Part shown: piece by piece, positions 8,862 through 16,536 of the stretch
Position numbering within the stretch: the first letter of the stretch is position 1
Layout: the number at the start of each line of letters is the position of its first letter
NCBI GenBank assembly: GCA_963762575.1
Contig: CAVXLL010000011.1
Location: 372,001-436,000, forward strand
Origin: AP-15 sp963762575
GTDB taxonomy: Bacteria; Pseudomonadota; Alphaproteobacteria; ATCC43930; CGMCC-115725
DNA length: 64,000 nt
Direction of reading: 5' to 3'
Notes under the pieces: model-generated
The model's input: the letters and a program-made list of their open reading frames with translations, nothing else
Databases searched by the model: none
What the model was told of the DNA's origin: nothing
Made by a program: the position numbers and the translations under genes

Positions 8862-9185
8862 GCCGCTTGTCTCCCTTCTTCCACGCCCGGCCCACAGCCG
8901 GGATGGTCGACCCGAAAATCGCCTAAATCGAAGAGTATGTCTTGCCTGGGGTTTTGCCAGGGACGGTTGCGCGCGCAATCCCCGGAATGCCCGCTGCTGG
9001 CTGTTCCTGGCTGTTATCCGCTCCCTGTTTGCTGGCTGTTATTTTTCTCCGGTACTGTCGAAAAGCCAGGATTTCCGCGGTGGAGACCGGACCCCCTGGC
9101 TGTTTTTTTCGGATTATCAGCGATATCAGCGGCCGCTCCCGAGGCTGGAATAGATACTTGACTCAGTCCAGCAATTTGCCTGACG
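8862..9185. promoter_or_regulatory. Divergent intergenic region with four CTGGCTGTT repeats
   Basis: The region lies between the sulfatase (minus) and the MarR-GNAT gene (plus). The 9-mer CTGGCTGTT occurs directly repeated at 8997, 9007, 9032 and 9096. The last two copies run into T-rich stretches. Copies 1 and 2 are exactly 10 bp apart, about one helical turn. This could be an operator array or simply a local repeat; no clear -35/-10 pair was assigned. Confidence 0.45.
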
Positions 9186-10154
9186 ATGGCAGATATGACT
9201 ATGCGCGCGGAGCTGCCCAACTCAGAGCTGGAAGAGCGGGTCCGGGCCGTCAGGCGGTTCAACCGGTTCTATACCCGCAAGATCGGCGTTTTAAAAGAAG
9301 GCCTGCTCGGCAGTCGGCTGTCGCTGACCGAGGGTCGGGTCCTTTACGAGCTGGCGCAGCGCGAGCAGACCACGGCGTCCGAGCTCGCTCAGGAGATCGG
9401 TTTGGATTCGGGTTACCTGAGCCGTATGCTGAAGAGCTTCCAGGCCAAGGGTGTCATTGCCAAACATGCTTCGAAGGGCGATGGCCGGCAGATCATCCTG
9501 ACTCTGACGAACCAGGGCCGCGAGATGTTCGCGACGATAGATGCGCGGTCGCGGGAGGAGGTCGCGGCGCTCCTGGCGGAGCTGCCGGCTCTGCACCAGG
9601 CGCAGTTGGTTGCAGCGCTGGAGCGGGTCGAGCACCTGCTCGGCTTGCGCGGCAAAGAGGGCGAACTCTCGTACATCCTGCGCCCGCACCAGCCGGGCGA
9701 CATGGGCTGGATCATCCATCGCCACGGCGTGCTCTACGCGGAGGAATATGGCCTGGATACGACTTTCGAGGCGTTGGTCGCGCGGATCGCCGCGGGTTTT
9801 ATCGAGAATTTCGATGCCCGTCGGGAGCGCTGCTGGATCGCCGAGCGAGACGGCGAAATCGTCGGCTCGGTGCTGCTCGTCAGGGACGGCGAAAAAATCG
9901 CCAAGCTGCGACTGCTCTACGTCGAGCCAACGGCTCGCGGCCTCGGCATTGGAGGCCGGCTCGTCGGCGAGTGTATCGGCTTCGCGCGCCGAGCGGGCTA
10001 TCGCGAGCTCACCTTGTGGACAAACGACGTGCTGGTCTCTGCGCGCCGGATTTACGAGGCGAACGGGTTTCATTTGGTGCGTGAGGAGCCGCATCACAGT
10101 TTTGGCCGTGATTTGGTCGGGCAGTACTGGGAATTGCCCCTGAGGCCGCATTGA
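9186..10154 (+). CDS. MarR-type regulator fused to a GNAT acetyltransferase
   Basis: 322-aa two-domain protein. Residues ~20-150 are a MarR winged helix-turn-helix domain (TEGRVLYELAQREQTTASELA, then SGYLSRMLKSFQAKG). Residues ~165-320 are a GNAT domain with the acetyl-CoA loop in ARGLGIGGRLVGECIGFARR and the C-terminal YEANGFHLV strand. This fusion is a known architecture and is predicted to bind DNA and acetylate a small molecule or protein. It is divergent from the sulfatase, so regulation of that gene is plausible but inferred. ATG 9186 was chosen; ATG 9198 is an alternative. Confidence 0.9.
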   Translation: MADMTMRAELPNSELEERVRAVRRFNRFYTRKIGVLKEGLLGSRLSLTEGRVLYELAQREQTTASELAQEIGLDSGYLSRMLKSFQAKGVIAKHASKGDGRQIILTLTNQGREMFATIDARSREEVAALLAELPALHQAQLVAALERVEHLLGLRGKEGELSYILRPHQPGDMGWIIHRHGVLYAEEYGLDTTFEALVARIAAGFIENFDARRERCWIAERDGEIVGSVLLVRDGEKIAKLRLLYVEPTARGLGIGGRLVGECIGFARRAGYRELTLWTNDVLVSARRIYEANGFHLVREEPHHSFGRDLVGQYWELPLRPH

Positions 10155-10233
10155 CGCCGGTTCAGCTCGCTCATAAGTATCGCCGCGCGATGCGGCCTTC
10201 GGGATCGTATCTATTTTTGCGAGGAACAGCTTG

Positions 10234-11391
10234 ATGAAGCCGACGCGGCGCCCGGCCAATCCGTGCTTTTCTTCCGGCCCTTGCGCAAAGCGGCCGGGCT
10301 GGTCGCCCGGGGGGCTCGAGGCGGCGCTGGTTGGGCGCTCGCACCGCTCGGGGGTTGGTCTGGCCCGGCTTGTCGAAGTGATCGACCAGTCGCGCGCGAT
10401 CCTTGGGATCCCCGCCGATTGGCGGGTCGGCATTGTCGCCGGTTCCGATACCGGAGCGATCGAGATCGCGATGTGGTCGCTGCTCGGCGCTCGCGGCGTC
10501 GACATGCTCGCCTGGGAGAATTTCGGCGAAGGCTGGGTCACCGACGTGGCGCAGCTCAAGCTCGAAGACGTCCGGGTGATGCAAGTGCCTTATGGCCAGC
10601 TTCCCGATCTTTCCCGGGTCGATCCCGCCCGCGACGTGGTTTTCCCGTGGAACGGCACGACCTCGGGAGTGCGGGTGCCGAACGGCGACTGGATAGCGGC
10701 TGACCGGCGGGGCCTGACGATCTGCGATGCAACCTCGGCCATCTTTGCGATGCGGTTGCCGTGGGACAAGCTCGACGTCGCCACCTGGTCGTGGCAGAAA
10801 TCGCTGGGGGGCGAGGGCGCGCACGGCATGCTGGCGCTATCGCCGCGCGCCGTCGAGCGGCTCGAAAGCTATACGCCGCCCTGGCCGCTGCCCAAGCTCT
10901 TCCGCCTGACCTCCAACGGCAAGCTGATTGAGGGCGTGTTTCGCGGCGAGACGATCAATACGCCGTCGATGCTGTGCGTGGAGGACGCGCTCGATTCACT
11001 GAAATGGGCGGAGGCGGTCGGCGGTCTCGACGAGCTAATCGCCAGGTCCGAACGCAACCTGGCGGCGCTTCTCGCCTGGGCCGAGAAATGCGCCTGGGCC
11101 GATCCTCTCGCCGAGGACCCGGCCACGATCTCGTGCACTTCGCCGCAGTTCAAGATAACCGAGCCGTGGTTCACCCGGCTCTCGCCCGAGGAGCGCTTTC
11201 AGACCGTGCGCGCGATGACCCGGCGGCTCGAGCAGGAAGACGCCGCCTACGACATCGCGAGCCACCGCGCCTCGCCCCCAGGGCTGCGCATCTGGAGCGG
11301 ACCCACCGTCGAGACGGCCGATGTCGAAGCGCTCCTCCCATGGCTCGACTGGGCCTGGGACGAACAGCGCCGTACCGCCAAGGCCGCCTGA
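10234..11391 (+). CDS. serC: Phosphoserine aminotransferase
   Basis: Converts 3-phosphohydroxypyruvate and glutamate to O-phosphoserine in serine synthesis, and acts in pyridoxine synthesis. It is 385 aa, of the alphaproteobacterial SerC type (N-terminus MKPTRRPANPCFSSGPCAK). The PLP-binding lysine is in WSWQKSLGGEGAHG, with VFPWNGTTSG and GETINTPSM as supporting family blocks. ATG 10234 is preferred over the TTG three bases earlier. The usual partner serA is not adjacent; the hydroxyacid dehydrogenase at 48.2 kb lacks an ACT domain and is not an obvious replacement. Confidence 0.93.
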   Translation: MKPTRRPANPCFSSGPCAKRPGWSPGGLEAALVGRSHRSGVGLARLVEVIDQSRAILGIPADWRVGIVAGSDTGAIEIAMWSLLGARGVDMLAWENFGEGWVTDVAQLKLEDVRVMQVPYGQLPDLSRVDPARDVVFPWNGTTSGVRVPNGDWIAADRRGLTICDATSAIFAMRLPWDKLDVATWSWQKSLGGEGAHGMLALSPRAVERLESYTPPWPLPKLFRLTSNGKLIEGVFRGETINTPSMLCVEDALDSLKWAEAVGGLDELIARSERNLAALLAWAEKCAWADPLAEDPATISCTSPQFKITEPWFTRLSPEERFQTVRAMTRRLEQEDAAYDIASHRASPPGLRIWSGPTVETADVEALLPWLDWAWDEQRRTAKAA

Positions 11392-11539
11392 GGATACATC
11401 GGCAAAGGCGGGGCAAATTCCACCCCCGCTCGCGCGGCTTTTTCCATTGCGCCATCGCCTTCCTGTTCGACACTGATGGAGGCGCGCCCGCTTGCCCCGG
11501 GCGCCATGTCGAACGGCGCCATTTCCACAGGCGATTGCG

Positions 11540-12844
11540 ATGCCCATCCTGCACCTCTCGATCGTCCTCCTGCTGATCATCGTCAACAGCGTCTTTGCGA
11601 TGGCCGAGATCGCGCTGGTTTCGGCGCGAAAGGCGCGACTGGTGCCGTCTGCCGAGGCTGGTAACCGCGGCGCCCAGGCGGCGCTCGAACTGAAGGCGGA
11701 TCCCTCGCGGCTGCTCTCGACCGTCCAAATCGGGGTGACCTTGATCGCCGTCCTCTCCGGCACTTTCGGGGAAGCCACTCTTGGCGACGAGCTCGAGCGG
11801 CAGCTCGGGACCTATCCCGGCCTTATCGCGCGCTACGCTCATGTGATTAGCATGGCGGTTGTCGTGATCGGGATCTCGTATTTCTCGCTGATCCTTGGCG
11901 AGCTGGTCCCAAAGCGCATTGCGCTGCTCCACCCCGAGCGGATTGCGGCTGCCCTCGGCCGCTTCATGCGAGCGATTGCCCGAGCGGGCGCACCGATCGA
12001 ATGGTTCTTGAGCGCATCGACCGATTTCGTGCTTCGGCTGCTGCCGGTCCGCAGTCAGGGTGCCGCCCCCGTCACCGACGAGGAGATCACCTTCATGCTG
12101 CGCGAAGGGGTTGCGGCCGGGTACATCCCGCGCGCCGAGACGGCGATCGTCGAGATGGCATTGCGGCTCGGCGAGCGGCGGGCGAGTGCCGTGATGACTC
12201 CGCGGACGCAAATCGAATGGGTCGACCTCGACGATTCCGAGGGGGACAACCTGCGGAAGATCCGCGGGAGCGCCTATTCCCGGTTTCCGGTGGTGCAGGG
12301 CGGCTCACAGCAGGTCATCGGGATTTTGCAGGCCAAGGATCTGCTCGCCGCGTGCCTTGCCGGGCAGCCATTCGACCTGCGGACCGCGACCCGGCCGCCG
12401 CTCTATCTGCCCAACACGGTCACTGTGCTGCGTGTGCTGGAAGTGTTCAAGACCTCCGGTGAGCCGATGGCGCTGATCGTCGACGAATACGGCGATCTCG
12501 AAGGACTGGTGACGCCGAGCGACATCCTCGAGACCTTGGTCGGCGACATCCCGGACTCGCCCGCGGCCGATCAGAGAATCGTGCGGCGTGATGACGAGAC
12601 CTGGCTGATCGACGGCATGGTCGGTCTCGACGAGCTGAAGCAGGTCTTGGGGATTTCCCGCCTACCCGGTGAGGACCCGGACTTCCATACTCTCGGCGGC
12701 TATTTGATGGCCCGCCTCAATCGCGTCCCGATGGAAGCCGACCGCATCTCCGCCGGCGATTGGCGTTTCGAGGTTGTCAAGATGGACGGCCGCCGGGTCG
12801 ACCGGGTACTGGTGACGCCGGTCAAGGGCAGAAGCCGGCGGTGA
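11540..12844 (+). CDS. CNNM/CorC-HlyC family membrane protein with CBS pair
   Basis: 434-aa inner-membrane protein. It has an N-terminal DUF21 (CNNM) membrane domain with about three to four helices (LHLSIVLLLIIVNSVFAMAE, later VISMAVVVIGISYFSLILGE). Two CBS motifs follow (AVMTPRTQIEWVDL and MALIVDEYGDLEGLVTPSDI), then a C-terminal CorC_HlyC domain (LIDGMVGLDELKQVLG). The family is linked to magnesium and cobalt efflux; older hemolysin labels are not informative. ATG 11540 places the hydrophobic segment at the N-terminus, whereas the longer GTG/ATG extension is unlikely. Confidence 0.9.
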   Translation: MPILHLSIVLLLIIVNSVFAMAEIALVSARKARLVPSAEAGNRGAQAALELKADPSRLLSTVQIGVTLIAVLSGTFGEATLGDELERQLGTYPGLIARYAHVISMAVVVIGISYFSLILGELVPKRIALLHPERIAAALGRFMRAIARAGAPIEWFLSASTDFVLRLLPVRSQGAAPVTDEEITFMLREGVAAGYIPRAETAIVEMALRLGERRASAVMTPRTQIEWVDLDDSEGDNLRKIRGSAYSRFPVVQGGSQQVIGILQAKDLLAACLAGQPFDLRTATRPPLYLPNTVTVLRVLEVFKTSGEPMALIVDEYGDLEGLVTPSDILETLVGDIPDSPAADQRIVRRDDETWLIDGMVGLDELKQVLGISRLPGEDPDFHTLGGYLMARLNRVPMEADRISAGDWRFEVVKMDGRRVDRVLVTPVKGRSRR

Positions 12845-12874
12845 TAAAGCGGCGCCGATATTGTGGGCTGGACA

Positions 12875-12900
12875 ATATGGCCATATGCTGGCCATATAAT
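12875..12900 (+). promoter_or_regulatory. Palindromic operator over the toxin-antitoxin promoter
   Basis: ATATGGCC (12875-12882) and GGCCATAT (12890-12897) are perfect arms with a 7-bp spacer. A consensus -10 box TATAAT (12895-12900) overlaps the right arm. The antitoxin ATG is only 5 bp beyond the -10, so the transcript would be leaderless or nearly so. The geometry fits autorepression by the antitoxin. Confidence 0.7.
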
Positions 12901-12905
12901 CGCCC

Positions 12906-13157
12906 ATGAGCACTCATAGTGTCGTCGAGGCAAAAAACCAGTTATCGGAGCTGATCGATCGGGCCCTTAAGGGTGAGCCCGTGATAATTACCCGGCACGG
13001 CCGGCCCGTGGTCGAACTCAAGGCGATCGCGGAGCCGGTGCATCCGGTGTCCCCGGCCGATTTGGACTGGCTGGCGCAACGTCGTGTCGGCCGTGCGTCA
13101 GTAGCGGAGAATGCCGGTGATCTGCTGACCAAGCTGCGCGATGAGCAGGAACGCTGA
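12906..13157 (+). CDS. Phd/YefM-family antitoxin (VapB role)
   Basis: 83-aa antitoxin. The N-terminal DNA-binding Phd/YefM fold is visible in VVEAKNQLSELIDRALKGEP and VIITRHGRPVVELK. The C-terminal tail (DLLTKLRDEQER) would wrap the toxin. It should neutralise the PIN toxin downstream and repress the operon through the palindrome at 12875. No Shine-Dalgarno fits before ATG 12906, consistent with leaderless translation. It overlaps the toxin gene by 17 bp, typical of coupled TA pairs. Confidence 0.9.
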   Translation: MSTHSVVEAKNQLSELIDRALKGEPVIITRHGRPVVELKAIAEPVHPVSPADLDWLAQRRVGRASVAENAGDLLTKLRDEQER

Positions 13158-13575
13158 GGTCTATCTCGACGCGAGCGTACTTGTCGCGTTATTGACCAAC
13201 GACCCGCTTACCCCTCGCGCCGATGCGTTCATGCGGGCAAAGACACCGGCGCTAATCGTCAGTGATTTTGCCGCGGCCGAATTCGCCTCCGCGATGGCGC
13301 GCCGGGTACGCACCGAAGGGATCACCCCCGATGAGGCGCGCCTCGCGTTTTCGACTTTTGACGCATGGGCGGCACGGGCCACACGGCGGGAGCAGACCAA
13401 AGCGGCGGACGTATCTGCCGCGGAGGCATTTCTGCGGCGGCTCGACCTCAACCTTCGAACGCCGGATGCGCTCAATATCGCGATCGCACAAAGAATCGGG
13501 GCAGCTCTTGTCAGCTTTGACGAGAAGATGTCGACCAGTGCCCGCGCGCTCGGAACGCTGACGGAAGAAGCTTGA
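13141..13575 (+). CDS. vapC: PIN-domain toxin (VapC family)
   Basis: 144-aa ribonuclease toxin. The PIN acidic residues are all present: D in VYLDASVLVALL, E in FAAAEFASAMA, D in LRTPDALNIAIA and D in ALVSFDEKM. It is therefore expected to be an active Mg-dependent RNase when freed from the upstream antitoxin. Its start lies inside the antitoxin ORF. Confidence 0.9.
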   Translation: MSRNAEVYLDASVLVALLTNDPLTPRADAFMRAKTPALIVSDFAAAEFASAMARRVRTEGITPDEARLAFSTFDAWAARATRREQTKAADVSAAEAFLRRLDLNLRTPDALNIAIAQRIGAALVSFDEKMSTSARALGTLTEEA

Positions 13576-13629
13576 ACCGAACGATAGGGTCGTTGCTCCT
13601 TTGCTTTGGTAGATCCGCCGCCTGAACGG

Positions 13630-14142
13630 ATGACGATCGACAGACCCGCTGCAGAAGTACCGCGCGAAATTGCTTGGCTTGCCAAGTTGTGGGCCGATAT
13701 CCGCGTGTGGCGATGGGCGACCGGTGTTTTGGCGACGCTCTCCTTCGCGTTGCTGGTTGCTGCGATTATTGCCCGCGAGCCGCCGGATTTTTCCGAGATC
13801 TCGATTGTCGCGGTCGTGCGCGACGGCGAACGGCATCCGGTCTGGGCGATCCGGCTCGCCCGCGCCGCTCATCAGATTGCCGCCGACACGCTGCGGGACG
13901 AGCCGGCTCCGCCAGGACACGTTTACCAGCTGTGGCTCTTGGTCGCGGACCGGACCGGGCCGCGTCAGCTCGGCCTGTTGCCCCCGTCCGGGCGCAAACG
14001 CATCGCAGTCTCCCCCGAAAATGCGCGCCTGTTGGCCGGCACCGGCGAACTCGTGGTCACGCTCGAACCAGCCGGCGGCTCGCCAAATCGCGGGCCGAGC
14101 GGGCAAACGGTCTTTCGGGGGACCCTAGAGAGAGCGGGCTGA
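13630..14142 (+). CDS. Orphan anti-sigma K-type (RskA C-terminal) domain protein
   Basis: 170 aa from ATG 13630; a TTG at 13606 would add eight residues. There is one transmembrane helix at about residues 29-50 (WATGVLATLSFALLVAAIIA), then a periplasmic RskA-like domain (PVWAIRLARAAHQIAADTL, GHVYQLWLLVADRTGPRQLG). The usual N-terminal anti-sigma zinc finger is missing: only about 28 residues precede the membrane helix and they contain no HxxxCxxC. No ECF sigma factor gene is nearby. It may sense at the membrane without binding a sigma factor, or be a cut-down gene. Confidence 0.75.
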   Translation: MTIDRPAAEVPREIAWLAKLWADIRVWRWATGVLATLSFALLVAAIIAREPPDFSEISIVAVVRDGERHPVWAIRLARAAHQIAADTLRDEPAPPGHVYQLWLLVADRTGPRQLGLLPPSGRKRIAVSPENARLLAGTGELVVTLEPAGGSPNRGPSGQTVFRGTLERAG

Positions 14143-14194
14143 GTGCGGTCTCGCCCAGCGTGAATTTTCAAAGAACGTTCCTAATTCCTTGCCC

Positions 14195-14211
14195 GAGGCG
14201 CGTTGCGCCTC
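14195..14211. other. Perfect hairpin upstream of the PPP operon
   Basis: GAGGCGC-gtt-GCGCCTC forms a 7-bp stem with a 3-base loop, followed by AGTTATAAGG rather than a T-run. It could be a weak terminator for the anti-sigma-type gene or part of the control region of the pentose-phosphate operon. Confidence 0.45.
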
Positions 14212-14274
14212 AGTTATAAGGTGTGCGACACCGCGGCGGCATGATTAAGGCCGCGAAAGCGACGGTGAGGAACC

Positions 14275-14466
14275 ATGCGGCGATGCCGTGATGGTCCCGT
14301 AGCCGCAATCGTCATGGGGGTTTCGGGTGCCGGAAAGTCCATTATCGGGCGGCAATTGGTCAAACGGTTCGGCTGGAACGTGAGATCGTCGATAGCATCT
14401 TCGGCGTTCTCTACCTGGCGGCACGAAGCCGCGGTGACTTCGGTCAAATCTGAGAGGGACGATTTG
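14275..14466 (+). pseudogene. gntK: Gluconokinase 5' remnant in frame with transketolase
   Basis: The segment has its own ribosome site (GTGAGG), ATG 14275, and a gluconokinase N-terminus. AAIVMGVSGAGKSIIGRQL is the Walker A P-loop strand, followed by VKRFGWN. After about 35 codons homology stops and unrelated codons lead, without a stop, into the transketolase ORF. A full gluconokinase would need about 130 more residues. Either most of the gene was deleted, or the transketolase has an unusual N-terminal extension. I favour a deletion remnant. Confidence 0.7.
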
Positions 14467-16530
14467 ATGGCCCCCACCGGCTCGATCGACGAAATCTGCG
14501 TCAACACGATCCGCACTCTGTGCATCGATGCGGTGCAGCAGGCAAAATCCGGTCACCCCGGGACGCCGATGGGAATGGCGCCGGTGGTTTACACGCTGTG
14601 GCAGGAGTTCCTGCGCTTTGATCCCGATGATCCGATCTGGCCGAACCGCGACCGTTTCGTTTTGTCGAACGGCCATGCCTCGACCTTGCTCTATTCGATG
14701 CTCCACCTGACCGGGGTGAAATCGGTCGACGAAAAATACGAGCGGCTCGGCACGCCGACCGTCGCGCTCGACGATCTGAAGCGGTTCCGCCAGCTCGACA
14801 GCAAGTGCCCGGGTCACCCGGAATATCATTGGACCTCCGGTGTCGAGACGACGACCGGCCCGTTGGGGCAGGGGATTGCGACCAGCGTCGGGATGGCGAT
14901 CGCGGCCAACTGGCTGGCGCACCATTTCAATCGGCCGGAATTTCCGTTGTTCGACTACGATGTCTTCGCGCTGTGCGGCGACGGCTGCATGATGGAGGGT
15001 GTCGGCAGCGAGGCGGCGTCGGTGGCCGGCCATTTGGGGCTCGGCAATCTCTGCTGGATCTACGACAGCAACCACATCACGATCGAAGGCAACACCGCCC
15101 TCGCCTTCAGCGAGGACGTCGCCGGGCGGTTTCTCGCCTACGGGTGGCATGTCCAGCGGGTCAGCGACGCCAACGACCGCGAGCGCGTCGCCGAAGCGAT
15201 AACCGTCGCCAAGAGGATTGACGATCGGCCCAGTCTGATCATTGTCGAAAGCCATATCGGCTACGGTGCGCCGCATAAGCAGGACACCTCGGGGGCTCAT
15301 GGCGAGGCGTTGGGCGAGGCCGAGGTCAAGCTGGCCAAGCGCTTTTATGGTTGGCCGGAGGACGCGCAGTTTCTCGTGCCCGAAGGCGTTTACGAGCATT
15401 TCGCCGAGAACTTCGGTGCCCGAGGGAAGAGGCTGCGTACGGAGTGGCTGGCGCTCTTCGAGCGCTACCGCAGCGCTCATCCGAAGCTCGCCGATGAGTG
15501 CGAGCGGATGCAACGGCGCGACCTCCCCGAAGGGTGGGACAGGGACATTCCGTCGTTTCCGGCGGACCCGAAGGGCATCGCCACCCGCAACTCGTCAGCT
15601 CACGTGCTGAATGCGATCGCGCCGCGTCTGCCGTGGCTGCTCGGCGGCGCCGCCGACCTCGCGCCATCGACGAAGACTCGGCTGACCTTCGAGGGCGCCG
15701 GCGATTTCGAGCGCGACAACTACAGCGGCCGCAATTTTCATTTCGGCATCCGCGAGCACGCGATGGGATCGATCTGCAACGGCCTCTCGCTATCGAAGCT
15801 CAGGCCGTACGGCTCGGGTTTCCTGATCTTCTCCGATTACATGAAGCCGCCTATCCGGCTCGGCGCTATCATGGAGCTCCCTGTCGTTTACGTCTTTACG
15901 CACGATTCGATCGGAGTGGGCGAAGATGGGCCGACGCACCAGCCGGTCGAGCAGCTGGCGGCGCTGCGCAGCATTCCCGGGCTGATCGTCCTACGTCCGG
16001 CGGACGCCAACGAAGTAGCGGAGGCTTGGCGCGTCGCGCTGAGTCTCAAACACGAGCCGGCCTGCCTGATCTGCAGCCGCCAGAACCTGCCGACCTTCGA
16101 CCGCACCCGGTATGCGCCGGCGAGTGGCGTCTGGCGCGGCGCCTATGTCTTGGCTGATGCCGGAAATGGTAAACCGGATGTGATCCTGATGGCCACCGGA
16201 AGCGAGGTGGGACTCTGCGTCGAGGTCTATGAGAAACTGAAGGCTGAGGGAGTGGGCGCGCGGGTGGTCAGCATGCCTTCGTGGGAATTGTTCGAGCATC
16301 AGCCGGAAGAGTATCGCGTGGCGGTATTGCCACCCGACGTGACCCGGCGGGTTGCGGTCGAACAGGCCTCGACACTCGGCTGGGAGCGCTATACCGGATT
16401 GCGCGGCACGATCCTCGGCATGAAGACCTTCGGTGCCTCGGCCCCGCTGAAGGAGCTGTTGGTCAAATTCGGGTTCACCGGCGAAAACGTCTACGCGGCT
16501 GCCAAGCAGCAGCTCTCGCGGAAGGAGTAA
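14467..16530 (+). CDS. tkt: Transketolase
   Basis: Thiamine-diphosphate enzyme moving two-carbon units between ketoses and aldoses in the non-oxidative pentose phosphate pathway. It is 687 aa from ATG 14467, preceded by GAGAGGG, which is the normal family length. Signatures: GHPGTPMGMAP, the ThDP motif GDGCMMEGVGSE leading to DSNHITIEG, the central FGIREHAMGSI, and THDSIGVGEDGPTHQPVEQL. A start at 14275 would give 751 aa with the gluconokinase remnant attached. It is the first complete gene of the tkt to rpiA operon. Confidence 0.95.
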   Translation: MAPTGSIDEICVNTIRTLCIDAVQQAKSGHPGTPMGMAPVVYTLWQEFLRFDPDDPIWPNRDRFVLSNGHASTLLYSMLHLTGVKSVDEKYERLGTPTVALDDLKRFRQLDSKCPGHPEYHWTSGVETTTGPLGQGIATSVGMAIAANWLAHHFNRPEFPLFDYDVFALCGDGCMMEGVGSEAASVAGHLGLGNLCWIYDSNHITIEGNTALAFSEDVAGRFLAYGWHVQRVSDANDRERVAEAITVAKRIDDRPSLIIVESHIGYGAPHKQDTSGAHGEALGEAEVKLAKRFYGWPEDAQFLVPEGVYEHFAENFGARGKRLRTEWLALFERYRSAHPKLADECERMQRRDLPEGWDRDIPSFPADPKGIATRNSSAHVLNAIAPRLPWLLGGAADLAPSTKTRLTFEGAGDFERDNYSGRNFHFGIREHAMGSICNGLSLSKLRPYGSGFLIFSDYMKPPIRLGAIMELPVVYVFTHDSIGVGEDGPTHQPVEQLAALRSIPGLIVLRPADANEVAEAWRVALSLKHEPACLICSRQNLPTFDRTRYAPASGVWRGAYVLADAGNGKPDVILMATGSEVGLCVEVYEKLKAEGVGARVVSMPSWELFEHQPEEYRVAVLPPDVTRRVAVEQASTLGWERYTGLRGTILGMKTFGASAPLKELLVKFGFTGENVYAAAKQQLSRKE

Positions 16531-16536
16531 GAGGTC

